Shown: piece after piece, positions 8,978 through 18,589 of the stretch
Layout of the letters: each line of letters begins with the position of its first letter
Numbering within the stretch: position 1 is the first letter of the stretch
Origin: Clostridiales bacterium S5-A14a
Lineage (GTDB): Bacteria; Bacillota; Clostridia; Peptostreptococcales; Anaerovoracaceae
Reading direction: 5' to 3'
Length of the DNA: 64,000 bases
Assembly (NCBI GenBank): GCA_000758905.1
Contig: JRNA01000011.1
Coordinates: 1-64,000, forward strand
Notes under the pieces: generated by a model
The model's input: the letters and a program-made list of their open reading frames with translations, nothing else
Told to the model about the DNA's origin: nothing
Database searches by the model: none
Made by a program: the position numbers and the translations under genes

Positions 8978-9224
8978 GCTTGCTTTAGGCGAAGAAGCAG
9001 GAAGTTGCTGAGCTATCAGGTAATTTCTGTGGAGAAGTCCCTACATGATCGGGGGCGAAGGTATTCGCTTGCTTTTCTTTTGTGCAGAAACATAAAAAAC
9101 GCACGGCAGGGTGTGACGACAAAGAACATCTCACGAAAAGCCGTTTAACCCATTGAAAAACCGTAGAAAAGCGAGTTGCCTTGTACGAGCATAGCGAAAA
9201 CAGTACAGAAAATAGGAGGAAGAA
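8978..9224 (+). promoter_or_regulatory. Long structured leader of the S10 operon
   Basis: About 245 nt of untranslated leader with several pairing segments: GCGAA/TTCGC around 9056-9072, and ACGGC near 9101 against GCCGT near 9141 with an inner TGTGA/TCTCA pairing. No convincing ORF is present: a 63-codon frame here has no ribosome binding site. A role in autogenous control by a ribosomal protein (L4 does this for the S10 operon in E. coli) is inference only. Confidence 0.4.
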
Positions 9225-9539
9225 ATGAGCGAATTACAAAAAATAAGAATTAAGCTAAAGGCATATGACCATGCATTGCTTGATCAATCTGCTGCAAAGA
9301 TTGTTGAAACAGCTAAGAAGACTGGGGCAACAGTTTCAGGCCCAATTCCGCTACCTACAGAAAAGGAAGTGGTAACAATTCTTAGGGCTGTACACAAATA
9401 CAAGGACAGCAGGGAGCAGTTTGAGCAGAGAACACACAAGAGACTAGTTGATATCACCAATGCTACTGTTCAGACAACAAATGCACTTACAAGTTTGAAC
9501 ATGCCTGCAGGTGTGGACATCGAAATCAGACTTAACTAG
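9225..9539 (+). CDS. rpsJ: 30S ribosomal protein S10
   Basis: 104 aa, full length. Part of the 30S head; also NusE in transcription antitermination. Typical segments [19 protein letters not shown] and THKRLVDI are present. AGGAGG precedes the ATG. First gene of the S10 operon, behind the leader and promoter at 8943. Confidence 0.98.
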   Translation: MSELQKIRIKLKAYDHALLDQSAAKIVETAKKTGATVSGPIPLPTEKEVVTILRAVHKYKDSREQFEQRTHKRLVDITNATVQTTNALTSLNMPAGVDIEIRLN

Positions 9540-9685
9540 TCAAGAGGGTTGCCTCAAACGGCAATGCGAGGGAATCTCCCTTAGCAAGATTGCATGTGAG
9601 GGTATGAGGACATCTCTTTCGAAGAAAGCTGTTTTGTTCCAAGACCAAACCAGAGCAATCCAATGTAAGAAAACAGGAGGAAAAT
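9540..9685 (+). promoter_or_regulatory. Structured intercistronic region between rpsJ and rplC
   Basis: Unusually long for this densely packed cluster (146 nt; other gaps are mostly 10-25 nt). It contains consecutive hairpins: TTGCC (9549-9553) with GGCAA (9560-9564), then TGC..GGGA (9565-9573) with TCCC..GCA (9577-9586), and ATGT/ACAT further on. The rplC ribosome binding site (AGGAGG) is at the end. There is no T-tract, so it is not a classical terminator; a translational or processing control element is possible. Confidence 0.45.
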
Positions 9686-10324
9686 ATGAAAGCAATTCTA
9701 GGAAAGAAAGTTGGCATGACACAGATCTTCGCAGAGGGCGGAGAAGTTGTGCCAGTAACAGTAATCGAAGCAGGACCTTCGGTTGTAACACAGCTTAAAA
9801 CTGTGGAAAGCGATGGTTACGATGCTGTTCAAATCGGTTATGAGGACACTAAGGAACATAGAGTGACCAAACCTTTGAGAGGACATTTTAACAAGAGCGG
9901 CGTTGCTCTTAAAAAATATGTTACAGAGTTCAGACTTGACAGCGATGAAAAGTTCGAACTTGGCCAGGAAATCACTGTGGCAGACTTTGAGGAAGGAAAG
10001 AAATTAGACATTACTGGAATTTCCAAAGGTAAGGGAACACAGGGTAACATCAAGAGACATGGACACCACAGAGGTCCTATGAGCCATGGTTCCAAACACA
10101 AGAGATTGGCGGGAGCACTTGCAGGTGCGACTTACCCATCCAGAGTATTCAAGGGAAACAAAGGTCCTGGAAGAACGGGAAGAGACACTGTGACTGTTCA
10201 GAATGTAGTTTTAGTAAAAGTTGACGTTGACAGAAATCTTTTGCTGGTTAAGGGCGCTGTCCCTGGCAGAAAGGGCGGACTTGTAAAAGTTCAATATGCT
10301 GTCAAAGGGCAAGACGATAAATAG
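9686..10324 (+). CDS. rplC: 50S ribosomal protein L3
   Basis: 212 aa, normal length. Begins AILGKKVGMTQIF; contains the extended loop with KGTQGNIKRHGHHRGPMSHGS that reaches the peptidyl transferase centre. Early assembly protein of the 50S subunit. Preceded by AGGAGG. Confidence 0.98.
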   Translation: MKAILGKKVGMTQIFAEGGEVVPVTVIEAGPSVVTQLKTVESDGYDAVQIGYEDTKEHRVTKPLRGHFNKSGVALKKYVTEFRLDSDEKFELGQEITVADFEEGKKLDITGISKGKGTQGNIKRHGHHRGPMSHGSKHKRLAGALAGATYPSRVFKGNKGPGRTGRDTVTVQNVVLVKVDVDRNLLLVKGAVPGRKGGLVKVQYAVKGQDDK

Positions 10325-10347
10325 GCTACGGAAAGGAGACGCAAGCA

Positions 10348-10971
10348 ATGGCAAATATAAAAATGCTAAATATGGCCGGTGAAGAAGCCGGAAGCATCGA
10401 ACTTTCAGATGCTATTTTCGGAATCGAGCCTAATGAATACGCTGTTCATGCAGTAGTGAAGAACTATTTGGCTAACAGAAGACAGGGCACTCAGTCTGCA
10501 AAGACAAGAGGCGATGTCAGAGGCGGAGGGAGGAAGCCTTTCCGTCAGAAGGGAACTGGTAGGCATAGACAGGGTTCTAGCACAGATCCTTCACAAATCG
10601 GTGGTGGCGTGGTCTTTGCTCCAAAGCCAAGGAGTTATAGATACACACTTCCTAAGAAGGTTAGAAGATTGGCGATGCTGTCAGTTTTATCTTCAAAGTT
10701 CGCAGAAAACGAATTAATCGTGGTTGATAAGTTGACATTTGAAGAGCCAAAAACAAAGGAAATGATCAAGGTTCTTGAAAACCTCAAGGCTGAAAAGAAG
10801 GCTTTGATAGTTATGGCAGACAAGGATGAAAACGTTGTTAGATCAGCTGCTAACCTAAAGGGCATTAGAACTGCTGTCGTAGGAAGTTTCAACGTTTATG
10901 AGGTTATCAATCATGGAAGCCTCATCTTGACGGAAGATGCCGTTAAAAAACTTGAGGAGGTGTACAAATAA
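10348..10971 (+). CDS. rplD: 50S ribosomal protein L4
   Basis: 207 aa. The conserved exit-tunnel loop GGGRKPFRQKGTGRHRQGS is followed by GGGVVFAPKPRSY. L4 lines the peptide exit tunnel and in some bacteria represses its own operon. Its stop (TAA) overlaps the ATG of rplW by one base. Confidence 0.98.
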   Translation: MANIKMLNMAGEEAGSIELSDAIFGIEPNEYAVHAVVKNYLANRRQGTQSAKTRGDVRGGGRKPFRQKGTGRHRQGSSTDPSQIGGGVVFAPKPRSYRYTLPKKVRRLAMLSVLSSKFAENELIVVDKLTFEEPKTKEMIKVLENLKAEKKALIVMADKDENVVRSAANLKGIRTAVVGSFNVYEVINHGSLILTEDAVKKLEEVYK

Positions 10972-11261
10972 TGAGATCAGCATATGATGTAATCCTGAAA
11001 CCTGTTATCTCCGAGAGAAGTATGGACCAAGCTCAGGAAAAGAAATACACTTTTAAAGTGGCTGTTGATGCTAACAAAACAGAAGTTAAGCATGCCGTAG
11101 AGGAAATCTTCGGCGTCGAGGTTGCCAAGGTTAACCTAATGAACGTTAATGGTAAGATGAAGAGAATGGGAAGAACAATGGGAAGGACTGCTGCATATAA
11201 GAAAGCAATTATAACAATTGCAGAAGGCAGCAAGGAAATTGAATTCTTCCAGGGTCTATAA
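10971..11261 (+). CDS. rplW: 50S ribosomal protein L23
   Basis: 96 aa, full length. Conserved DVILKPVISERSM and TFKVAVDANKTEVKHAVE. L23 sits at the tunnel exit and docks trigger factor and the signal recognition particle. Start overlaps the rplD stop; AGGAGG is inside the rplD end. Confidence 0.97.
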   Translation: MRSAYDVILKPVISERSMDQAQEKKYTFKVAVDANKTEVKHAVEEIFGVEVAKVNLMNVNGKMKRMGRTMGRTAAYKKAIITIAEGSKEIEFFQGL

Positions 11262-11280
11262 ACTAGGGAGGACGTAAGAA

Positions 11281-12114
11281 ATGGGAATTAAAAAATACAA
11301 TCCGGTAACTCCCGGCTTAAGAGGTATGACGGTTTCTACATTTGAAGAAATCACTACAAGCAAGCCGGAGAAATCTCTTACAGTAACCTTAAAGAAGCAC
11401 TCAGGAAGAAACTCCAGAGGTAAGATTACCGTAAGACATAGAGGCGGTGGTACTCGTAATAAATATAGAATTATCGATTTCAAGAGGAATAAAGATGGTA
11501 TTCCAGGAAATGTTAAGACTATAGAGTACGACCCTAACAGAAGTGCAAACATCGCTTTGATCGTTTATGCGGACGGCGAAAAGAGATATATTTTGGCTCC
11601 TGAAGGACTCAAGGTCGGAAATGTAATCTATTCAGGTTCAGATGCCGATATTCAGGTTGGTAACGCCCTTCCGATTGCAAATATACCTGTAGGTACACTT
11701 ATTCACAATATTGAGCTTAAGCCTGGAAAAGGCGGACAGCTCGCAAGGTCTGCAGGAAATGGTGCACAGCTCATGGCTAAGGAAGGCAAATATGCTCAGG
11801 TTAGATTGCCATCCGGAGAAGTTAGAAAAGTTCTTATGAACTGCAGAGCTACAATAGGTGAAGTTGGAAACGAAGAGCACGGAAACATTCAAATAGGTAA
11901 GGCTGGTAGGAAGAGACATATGGGAATTAGACCAACTGTAAGAGGTTCTGTAATGAACCCTAACGATCACCCTCATGGTGGTGGTGAAGGTAGAACTCCT
12001 ATAGGAAGAAAGTCTCCTGTTACACCTTGGGGTAAGCCTACACTTGGATATAAGACTAGAAAGAAGAATAAGGCTTCTAATCAGTACATTGTTAAGAAGA
12101 GAAACGAGAGATAA
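11281..12114 (+). CDS. rplB: 50S ribosomal protein L2
   Basis: 277 aa, full length. Characteristic [13 protein letters not shown] start and the C-terminal GVAMNP-like segment [18 protein letters not shown], which contains the His needed for peptidyl transfer and subunit joining. Confidence 0.98.
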   Translation: MGIKKYNPVTPGLRGMTVSTFEEITTSKPEKSLTVTLKKHSGRNSRGKITVRHRGGGTRNKYRIIDFKRNKDGIPGNVKTIEYDPNRSANIALIVYADGEKRYILAPEGLKVGNVIYSGSDADIQVGNALPIANIPVGTLIHNIELKPGKGGQLARSAGNGAQLMAKEGKYAQVRLPSGEVRKVLMNCRATIGEVGNEEHGNIQIGKAGRKRHMGIRPTVRGSVMNPNDHPHGGGEGRTPIGRKSPVTPWGKPTLGYKTRKKNKASNQYIVKKRNER

Positions 12115-12130
12115 GGAAGGAGCATAAATA

Positions 12131-12409
12131 ATGGGTAGATCACTTAAGAAAGGCCCTTTCGTCAATAAAAAGCTGCTTAAAGCTATAGAAGAGATGAATG
12201 CAGCTAATGAGAAGAAAGTCATCAAAACATGGTCAAGGCCTTCTACAATTTTCCCGCAGATGGTGGGTCACACTATAGCTGTCCATGATGGAAGAAAACA
12301 TATCCCTGTATATATTACAGAAGATATGGTAGGACACAGACTTGGAGAATTTGCTCCTACAAGAACATATAGGGGCCATGCCGCTGATAAGTCATCAAAG
12401 GTTAAGTAA
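12131..12409 (+). CDS. rpsS: 30S ribosomal protein S19
   Basis: 92 aa. [11 protein letters not shown] start, [23 protein letters not shown] and GEFAPTR are canonical. Located in the 30S head with S13. Confidence 0.98.
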   Translation: MGRSLKKGPFVNKKLLKAIEEMNAANEKKVIKTWSRPSTIFPQMVGHTIAVHDGRKHIPVYITEDMVGHRLGEFAPTRTYRGHAADKSSKVK

Positions 12410-12425
12410 GGAAAGGAGATAGAAA

Positions 12426-12761
12426 ATGGAAGCAAAAGCAGTTGCTAAATATGTAAGAATGTCTCCAATTAAGCTTAAACCAATTACAGATATGGTTAGA
12501 GGTAAAGACTTGCAAGAGGCATTGAATATTTTGAAATTTACACCAGGTAAAGGTTCTGAATTAATCGAGAAAGTTGTTATGTCTGCTGCAGCAAATGCAG
12601 AGAATAACCACCAGATGAACCCTGACAACCTGTATATCGCAGAAGTTAGTGCAAACCAGGGACCTACTATGAAGAGATGGCGCGCAGGCGCACGTGGTGG
12701 AGCATCCAGGATCCTTAAGAGAAGCAGTCACATCAGTGTAACTCTTATGGAGAGAGAGTAA
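12426..12761 (+). CDS. rplV: 50S ribosomal protein L22
   Basis: 111 aa. KYVRMSPIKLKPITDMVRGK start and the tunnel-lining hairpin near RWRAGARGGASRILKRSSHI. AAAGGAG lies before the ATG. Full length; L22 contacts all 23S domains and the exit tunnel. Confidence 0.98.
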   Translation: MEAKAVAKYVRMSPIKLKPITDMVRGKDLQEALNILKFTPGKGSELIEKVVMSAAANAENNHQMNPDNLYIAEVSANQGPTMKRWRAGARGGASRILKRSSHISVTLMERE

Positions 12762-12778
12762 GACAGGAGGTTAATTGA

Positions 12779-13660
12779 ATGGGTCAGAAAGTAAGCCCTC
12801 ATGGCATGAGAGTGGGCGTTATCAAAGACTGGAATTCTAAATGGTTTGCAGACAAGAAAGGTTTTGCGGACTTACTAATTGAAGATAAAGAAATCAGAGA
12901 ATATGTTAAGAAAAAATTGTACGTTGCAGGCATTTCAAAGGTTTTGATTGCAAGAGAAGGTGAAGACAACCTTACAGTTACAATTTTGACAAGCAAGCCT
13001 GGTATGGTAATCGGAAGATCCGGTGCAGGAATTGAAGAACTAAAGGCTGGTCTTGTAAAATTAACCGGAAAGGATCCGGGCAAATTGCATATCTCAGTTG
13101 AAGAAGTAGGTAGAGCGGAACTAGATGCACAGCTAACAGCTGAGAGCGTAGCAGAAGCGCTTGAAAGAAGAATTGCCTTCAGAAGAGCAATGAAGCAGGC
13201 AATAGGAAATACAATGAGAGCCAACGCAAAGGGCATCAAGATTTTGTGCTCAGGACGTCTTGGCGGTGCTGAGATTGCAAGAAGCGAGAAATATAGCGAG
13301 GGAAACGTACCTCTACATACGCTTAGAGCTGATATTGACTATGGATTTGCTGAAGCTGATACGACGTACGGCAAGATTGGTGTAAAGGTTTGGATCAATC
13401 ACGGAGAAATCCTTGACAAAGGTCTTCAGAGCCCTGTTCGCGAAGAAAAGAAAGATAACCGAAGGGAAAGAAGACAGCGTAAGGATGGCGACAGAAGAAG
13501 AAACGACAGAAGAAGGAATGACCGTGGTGGTGATAGATTCGGAAGAAAAGACGTCGCAAAGGCTGTAAACAAGAGAATTAGACCGGTTGCAAAGGTAGAG
13601 GAACCGAAGGCTGAAGCAGAAGCTCCTTCGGAAGAAACTGTTTTGTCAGCTGAAGAATAA
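12779..13660 (+). CDS. rpsC: 30S ribosomal protein S3 with charged C-terminal extension
   Basis: 293 aa. Residues 1-~215 are a complete S3: [12 protein letters not shown], the KH domain with [14 protein letters not shown], and [12 protein letters not shown]. The remaining ~75 residues form an extension: first an Arg/Asp/Asn-rich stretch ([21 protein letters not shown]), then a basic segment, then an acidic Glu/Ala tail ending SAEE. Typical S3 is ~205-230 aa. Extensions of this type occur in some Firmicutes; the function is not known to me. Codon use does not look different. Confidence 0.97.
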   Translation: MGQKVSPHGMRVGVIKDWNSKWFADKKGFADLLIEDKEIREYVKKKLYVAGISKVLIAREGEDNLTVTILTSKPGMVIGRSGAGIEELKAGLVKLTGKDPGKLHISVEEVGRAELDAQLTAESVAEALERRIAFRRAMKQAIGNTMRANAKGIKILCSGRLGGAEIARSEKYSEGNVPLHTLRADIDYGFAEADTTYGKIGVKVWINHGEILDKGLQSPVREEKKDNRRERRQRKDGDRRRNDRRRNDRGGDRFGRKDVAKAVNKRIRPVAKVEEPKAEAEAPSEETVLSAEE

Positions 13661-13683
13661 GCATAAGAGAGGAGGAACCAGCT

Positions 13684-14112
13684 ATGTTAATGCCAAAACG
13701 TGTTAAGCGTAGGAGAGTTCATAGAGGAAGAATGAAAGGCATAGCAACAAGAGGCAATAAGATCACTTATGGTAAGTACGGCCTTGTTGCACAGGAGCCG
13801 GGCTGGATTACATCAAACCAGATCGAGGCTGCCAGAATTGCTATGACAAGATCCATAAAAAGAGGCGGAAAGGTTTATATCAAAATATTCCCTCATAAGC
13901 CTGTAACAAAGAAACCTGCAGAGGTAAGAATGGGTTCCGGTAAGGGTGCTCCTGAATATTGGGTAGCAGTTGTTAAACCGGGCAGAGTAATGTTTGAGAT
14001 TGATGGCGTAACTGAGGCACAGGCAAGAGAAGCTATAAGACTTGCTATTCATAAGCTTCCAATCAAGTGCAAGTTCGCTATGAAGCAGTTAGAAGAGGGC
14101 GGTGAAGCGTAA
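13684..14112 (+). CDS. rplP: 50S ribosomal protein L16
   Basis: 142 aa. [19 protein letters not shown] start; [24 protein letters not shown] and the central-protuberance segment [19 protein letters not shown] are diagnostic. GAGGAGG precedes the start by 8 bases. Stop overlaps rpmC. Confidence 0.98.
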   Translation: MLMPKRVKRRRVHRGRMKGIATRGNKITYGKYGLVAQEPGWITSNQIEAARIAMTRSIKRGGKVYIKIFPHKPVTKKPAEVRMGSGKGAPEYWVAVVKPGRVMFEIDGVTEAQAREAIRLAIHKLPIKCKFAMKQLEEGGEA

Positions 14113-14315
14113 TGGAAATGAACAAATTCAGACAGATGACAGATGTCGAGCTTTCTTCTGAACTTGACAAAATGAAGAAAGAACTCTTCAACTTAAGATT
14201 CCAGCACGTAACAGGTCAGCTTGAAAATCCTGTTAAGATGAGGGAAGTTAAAAGGGATATTGCCAGAGTAAAGACCATTATTCGTGAGAAAGAAATGGCT
14301 AAGGCCGAGGCATAA
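14112..14315 (+). CDS. rpmC: 50S ribosomal protein L29
   Basis: 67 aa, normal length. Helical hairpin with [28 protein letters not shown]. Its ATG overlaps the rplP stop (TAATG arrangement), indicating coupling. Confidence 0.97.
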   Translation: MEMNKFRQMTDVELSSELDKMKKELFNLRFQHVTGQLENPVKMREVKRDIARVKTIIREKEMAKAEA

Positions 14316-14332
14316 GAAAGGAGGATGTGATT

Positions 14333-14602
14333 ATGGCAGTTGAAAAAGTAGAAAGAAACAGAAGAAAATCCAAAGTCGGTATCGTTGTAAGCGATAAAAT
14401 GGATAAGACTGTAGTAGTTGCTATTGAAGACTTTGTTAGACACCCTCTATATGGCAAGGCTATGAAGAGCACAAAGAAGGTAAAGGTTCACGATGAGGAG
14501 AACCAGTGCGAGGTTGGAGATAAGATTAGAATTATGGAAACAAGACCTCTATCAAAAGATAAGAGATGGAGACTTGTTAAGATAGTTGAGAAAGTGAAGT
14601 AA
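14333..14602 (+). CDS. rpsQ: 30S ribosomal protein S17
   Basis: 89 aa. [22 protein letters not shown] and [13 protein letters not shown] are typical of the OB-fold S17. ATG 14333 is chosen over an in-frame GTG at 14327 because AAGGAGG (14318-14324) is then 8 bases away. Confidence 0.96.
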   Translation: MAVEKVERNRRKSKVGIVVSDKMDKTVVVAIEDFVRHPLYGKAMKSTKKVKVHDEENQCEVGDKIRIMETRPLSKDKRWRLVKIVEKVK

Positions 14603-14616
14603 GGAGGCACCAGAAT

Positions 14617-14991
14617 ATGATACAGACAGAATCAAGACTTAGAGTAGCAGATAATTCAGGTGCGAAGGAACTTCTTTGCATCAAAGTGCTTGGAGGCACA
14701 AGCCGTAAATATGCTAATATCGGAGACATAATCGTTTGTGCTGTAAAGGATGCTACTCCGGGCGGACTGGTAAAAAAAGGTGATGTCGTTAAGGCTGTTG
14801 TTGTAAGATCCAAGACAGGTGCAAGGCGAGCAGATGGAAGCTATGTAAAATTTGACCAGAATGCCGCAGTAATTATCAAGGATAAAGAAGACAAGACCCC
14901 GGTTGGTACACGTATCTTCGGACCTGTTGCAAGAGAGCTTCGTGACAGAGGATTCATGAAGATTGTGTCACTGGCACCGGAAGTTCTATAG
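14617..14991 (+). CDS. rplN: 50S ribosomal protein L14
   Basis: 124 aa. [19 protein letters not shown] start, and the conserved segments [11 protein letters not shown] and [14 protein letters not shown]14 forms intersubunit bridges. Full length, AAGGAGG precedes it. Confidence 0.98.
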   Translation: MIQTESRLRVADNSGAKELLCIKVLGGTSRKYANIGDIIVCAVKDATPGGLVKKGDVVKAVVVRSKTGARRADGSYVKFDQNAAVIIKDKEDKTPVGTRIFGPVARELRDRGFMKIVSLAPEVL

Positions 14992-15002
14992 GGGGTTCAA
15001 AT

Positions 15003-15308
15003 ATGCGAATCAAAAAAGACGACACGGTGGTAGTAATCGCCGGTAAAGATAAGGGTAAAGTTGGGAAGGTTGTTAAGGCTCTCCCAAAAGAAAATAAAGT
15101 AATCGTAGAAGGTGTAAATGTTCAAACAAAACACCAAAAGCAGACTCAGAAAGCAAAAGCTGAGATTAAGCACGTTGAGGGACCTATCGATGTTTCCAAT
15201 GTGATGTACTACGATTCAAAAACAAAACAAGCGTCAAAACTCGGATATACTTTCAACGATGGCAACAAAGTGAGAGTAGCCAAGAAGAGCGGAAGCGTAA
15301 TAGACTAG
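15003..15308 (+). CDS. rplX: 50S ribosomal protein L24
   Basis: 101 aa with the N-terminal KOW motif ([18 protein letters not shown]). One of the proteins that starts 50S assembly. Starts 11 bases after the rplN stop. Confidence 0.97.
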   Translation: MRIKKDDTVVVIAGKDKGKVGKVVKALPKENKVIVEGVNVQTKHQKQTQKAKAEIKHVEGPIDVSNVMYYDSKTKQASKLGYTFNDGNKVRVAKKSGSVID

Positions 15309-15325
15309 GAAAGGAGGAGAGTATT

Positions 15326-15868
15326 TTGACAGCAAGACTAAGAGAAACATATAAAAACGATGTTTTTAAAGCACTTCAGGAAAAATTCGATTATAAGAAT
15401 CCTATGGAAGTTCCTAAACTTGTGAAAGTTACAATAAACATGGGACTTGGCGAAGCAAAGGAAAATGCTAAAATTTTAGACTCCGCAGTTAAGGAATTGT
15501 CTGTTATTTCAGGACAAAGACCTGTTAGGACTAAGGCTAGAAAGTCAATCGCTAACTTTAAGGTTAGGGAAGGCATGCCAGTAGGTTGCAAGGTTACCCT
15601 TAGAGGAGATAATATGTATGAGTTTGTAGACAAGTTCTTCAACATCTCTCTTCCAAGAGTAAGAGACTTTAAGGGAGTCAGCAAGAATTCATTTGATGGT
15701 AGAGGAAACTACTCGATGGGAATTAAGGAACAGCTTATTTTCCCTGAGATCAAATATGATGAAGTTGAATCCATTAAGGGCATGAACATTGTATTCACAA
15801 CGACGGCTAAAACTGACGAAGAAGCAGCAGCTTTGTTATCGCTTCTTGGAATGCCGTTTGAGAAATAG
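15326..15868 (+). CDS. rplE: 50S ribosomal protein L5
   Basis: 180 aa, normal length. [37 protein letters not shown] and [11 protein letters not shown] are canonical. The start is TTG at 15326, supported by AAAGGAGGAG 9 bases before it and by homology reaching the N-terminus. Binds 5S rRNA. Confidence 0.97.
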   Translation: MTARLRETYKNDVFKALQEKFDYKNPMEVPKLVKVTINMGLGEAKENAKILDSAVKELSVISGQRPVRTKARKSIANFKVREGMPVGCKVTLRGDNMYEFVDKFFNISLPRVRDFKGVSKNSFDGRGNYSMGIKEQLIFPEIKYDEVESIKGMNIVFTTTAKTDEEAAALLSLLGMPFEK

Positions 15869-15877
15869 GAGGAGAAG

Positions 15878-16063
15878 ATGGCTAAAAAATCTCTCAAGGT
15901 TAAACAGCAGAGAAAACCTAAATTTTCAACACGTGCATATACCAGATGCAAAATCTGTGGAAGGCCGCACTCCGTATTGAAGAAATACGGTATCTGCCGT
16001 ATATGCTTCAGAGAGCTTGCCTACAAGGGTGAAATTCCCGGCGTGAAGAAGGCTAGCTGGTAA
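15878..16063 (+). CDS. rpsN: 30S ribosomal protein S14, zinc-binding (type Z)
   Basis: 61 aa. Two CxxC pairs (CKIC and CRIC) form the zinc site, marking this as the short zinc form of S14; the zinc-free form is about 90-100 aa. ATG follows AGGAGAAG 9 bases after the rplE stop. Confidence 0.97.
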   Translation: MAKKSLKVKQQRKPKFSTRAYTRCKICGRPHSVLKKYGICRICFRELAYKGEIPGVKKASW

Positions 16064-16087
16064 ATCACAGAAAGGAGAATTACTGTA

Positions 16088-16486
16088 ATGACAATGACAG
16101 ATCCTATAGCAGATATGCTGACTAGAATCAGAAATGCCAATACTGTAGGTCATGAAACAGTTGATATTCCTGCATCTAAGATTAAGAAATCCATTGCAGA
16201 GATATTGCTTGAAGAAGGCTACATTAAAGGATTTGAAGAAATCGATGACAATAAACAGGGCATCATCAAAATCGATATGAAGTATGGTGCAAACAAAGAA
16301 AGAGTAATTAGTGGAATTAAGAAAATATCTAAACCAGGTCTAAAGGTATATGCTAAAGCTGATCAAGTTCCTAGAGTTCTTGGAGGCCTTGGCGTAGCAA
16401 TTATCTCATCTTCAAAGGGCGTTGTAAGCGACAAGAAGGCGAGAGAACTAGGCGTTGGTGGAGAAGTAATCTGCTATATTTGGTAG
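16088..16486 (+). CDS. rpsH: 30S ribosomal protein S8
   Basis: 132 aa. [18 protein letters not shown] start, [17 protein letters not shown] and EVICYIW end are canonical. Central assembly protein; in E. coli it is the translational repressor of the spc operon. Confidence 0.98.
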   Translation: MTMTDPIADMLTRIRNANTVGHETVDIPASKIKKSIAEILLEEGYIKGFEEIDDNKQGIIKIDMKYGANKERVISGIKKISKPGLKVYAKADQVPRVLGGLGVAIISSSKGVVSDKKARELGVGGEVICYIW

Positions 16487-16496
16487 GAGGTAGAAT

Positions 16497-17042
16497 ATGT
16501 CAAGAATAGGATTAAAACCTGTACAGCTACCTTCCGGAGTAGAGGTAGATGTTAAAGAAAACAATCTGATTACTGTAAAGGGACCTAAGGGAACTCTTTC
16601 CCAGAAAGTTAGCCCAGAAATCAAGGTAGTTGTTGAAGACGGAAATGTCGTTTTTTCAAGGGAATCAGATGCCAGAAATATGAGAGCACAGCACGGATTA
16701 GCAAGGGCTCTAGTTCATAACATGGTAATTGGAGTAACAGATGGTTTCCAGAAAAAACTTGTTCTAAACGGTGTTGGCTTTAGAGCAGAGAAAAAAGGCA
16801 AGAAACTTGTAATGAACTTAGGCTTTTCACATCCTGTTGAAATGGAAGATCCTGAAGGAATCGAAACAGAAGTTTCAGATGCAACAACGGTTGTAGTCAA
16901 AGGGATAGACAAAGCATTAGTTGGAAATTACGCCGCAGTTATCAGAGACTGGAGAAAACCTGAGCCATATAAGGGCAAAGGAATTAGATATGAAGACGAA
17001 TATATCCGCAGAAAAGAAGGAAAAACTGGAGCTAAGGCGTAA
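16497..17042 (+). CDS. rplF: 50S ribosomal protein L6
   Basis: 181 aa. SRIGLKPVQLPSGV start, the conserved KGPKGTLSQ and C-terminal PEPYKGKGIRYEDEYIRRKEGK segment. Near the factor-binding site of the 50S subunit. Confidence 0.98.
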   Translation: MSRIGLKPVQLPSGVEVDVKENNLITVKGPKGTLSQKVSPEIKVVVEDGNVVFSRESDARNMRAQHGLARALVHNMVIGVTDGFQKKLVLNGVGFRAEKKGKKLVMNLGFSHPVEMEDPEGIETEVSDATTVVVKGIDKALVGNYAAVIRDWRKPEPYKGKGIRYEDEYIRRKEGKTGAKA

Positions 17043-17058
17043 GAAAGGAGTGAATTAA

Positions 17059-17418
17059 ATGTCTAAAAACAGCAGAAATGATAGACGTGTTAAGAGACAC
17101 CTAAGAGTCAGAAAAAACTTAATCGGAACTCCTGAAAAACCAAGGCTTTGTGTTTTCAGATCCAACAAAAACATCTCAGCTCAGATTATCGATGATGTGA
17201 ATGGCAATACGCTTGTTTCCGCTTCTACTCTTGAGAAGGATCTAAAGGGTGAAAACGGCGGTAACAAAGAGGCTGCCAAGAAAGTTGGAGAACTCATTGC
17301 GAAAAGAGCATTGGATAAGGGCATCGAGAATGTTGCTTTTGACAGAGGTGGATTTCTTTATCACGGAAGAGTTAAAGAACTGGCAGAGGGTGCTCGAGAA
17401 GCAGGATTGAAATTCTAA
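17059..17418 (+). CDS. rplR: 50S ribosomal protein L18
   Basis: 119 aa. [18 protein letters not shown] and [25 protein letters not shown] are canonical. Binds 5S rRNA with L5. Confidence 0.98.
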   Translation: MSKNSRNDRRVKRHLRVRKNLIGTPEKPRLCVFRSNKNISAQIIDDVNGNTLVSASTLEKDLKGENGGNKEAAKKVGELIAKRALDKGIENVAFDRGGFLYHGRVKELAEGAREAGLKF

Positions 17419-17435
17419 ATAAGGAGGAATGAGAA

Positions 17436-17939
17436 ATGGCTAGACAACAAGATGCACCCAAGAGTGAATTTAAAGAAACAATTGTAAATATAAGACGTGT
17501 TGCCAAGACTGTTAAGGGCGGAAGAAACATGAGATTCTCCGTTACTATGGTTGTTGGTGATGGCAATGGCCGTGTAGGCGTTGGTCTTGGCAAGGCTCAG
17601 GAAATACCTGAAGCAGTTAGAAAAGCTACAGAAGACGCAAAAAAGAACATGATTACTGTTCCAATGGTAGGCACAACTGTACCACACAGAAATACTGGTA
17701 TATATGGAGCTGGAAGAGTATTGATAATGCCGGCTGCAGAAGGTACAGGAGTAATAGCAGGTTCGTCTGTGCGTGTCGTACTAGAATCTGCAGGTCTAAA
17801 AGACGTGAGAGCAAAATCAATAGGTTCTAATAACACTGTAAATATGGCACTTGCAACACTTGAAGGTCTGAAGAGCCTTATGACACTTGAAAAGGTGGCA
17901 GCACTTAGAGGCAAGTCAGTAGATGAAATTGCTAGATAG
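17436..17939 (+). CDS. rpsE: 30S ribosomal protein S5
   Basis: 167 aa. [37 protein letters not shown] and the C-terminal [11 protein letters not shown] are canonical. Involved in decoding accuracy and mRNA entry. Confidence 0.98.
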   Translation: MARQQDAPKSEFKETIVNIRRVAKTVKGGRNMRFSVTMVVGDGNGRVGVGLGKAQEIPEAVRKATEDAKKNMITVPMVGTTVPHRNTGIYGAGRVLIMPAAEGTGVIAGSSVRVVLESAGLKDVRAKSIGSNNTVNMALATLEGLKSLMTLEKVAALRGKSVDEIAR

Positions 17940-17951
17940 GAGGAATGACCA

Positions 17952-18131
17952 ATGTCAATGTTAAAAATTACTTTAACTAAGAGTACAATAGGCGCTACCC
18001 CTAAGCAGAGAAAAGTTGTGGAAGCACTTGGACTGAAGAAATTAAATCATTCAGTTGAATTGGCAGACACTCCTCAGACTAGAGGTGCAATAGACAAGGT
18101 TGTACACCTTGTTACCGTAGAAGAGCAATAG
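17952..18131 (+). CDS. rpmD: 50S ribosomal protein L30
   Basis: 59 aa, a short gene between rpsE and rplO. The translation [20 protein letters not shown], then [20 protein letters not shown] and [16 protein letters not shown], is a standard bacterial L30. AGGAGG lies at the end of rpsE, 7-12 bases before the ATG. Confidence 0.97.
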   Translation: MSMLKITLTKSTIGATPKQRKVVEALGLKKLNHSVELADTPQTRGAIDKVVHLVTVEEQ

Positions 18132-18147
18132 GATAGGAGGTGCAAGC

Positions 18148-18588
18148 ATGCGACTGCATGAGTTAAAGAAAGCAGAAGGCTCCACAAAGATCTCTAAGCG
18201 TAAAGGCAGAGGACAGGGCTCCGGTCTTGGTAAAACTGCTGGAAGAGGTCACAAAGGCCAGAACGCTAGAAGCGGTGGTGGAGTTAGACTAGGCTTTGAA
18301 GGTGGTCAGATGCCACTATATAGAAGATTACCAAAACGAGGATTTACAAATATTTGGGGCACAAAATACACAACCCTAAACGTAAGTGATCTCAACCGTT
18401 TCGAAGATGGTCAAGAGGTTACTGTAGAATTGCTTAAAGAAAAAGGAATAGTTAAGCAAGTAAAGGACGGTATAAAAATCCTTGGTAACGGTAAGCTCGA
18501 AAAGAAATTGACCGTTAAGGCAAATAAATTCAGCAAAACGGCTGTTGAAAAGATAGAATCCGCAGGAGGAAAGGCAGAGGTATTGTAA
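18148..18588 (+). CDS. rplO: 50S ribosomal protein L15
   Basis: 146 aa. Gly/Arg-rich N-terminal extension ([20 protein letters not shown]), then [18 protein letters not shown], and a globular C-terminal domain. Located immediately before secY, with 1 base between stop and start. Confidence 0.98.
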   Translation: MRLHELKKAEGSTKISKRKGRGQGSGLGKTAGRGHKGQNARSGGGVRLGFEGGQMPLYRRLPKRGFTNIWGTKYTTLNVSDLNRFEDGQEVTVELLKEKGIVKQVKDGIKILGNGKLEKKLTVKANKFSKTAVEKIESAGGKAEVL

Positions 18589-18589
18589 G

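Noticed and set aside
8957-9148. A 63-codon frame in the S10 leader
   Set aside because: No ribosome binding site, no plausible protein character, and the region is predicted to be structured leader RNA.
11638-12225. A long minus-strand frame (195 codons) opposite rplB and rpsS
   Set aside because: It is a shadow of two certain ribosomal protein genes; no start signals and low-complexity Ser/Leu-rich product.
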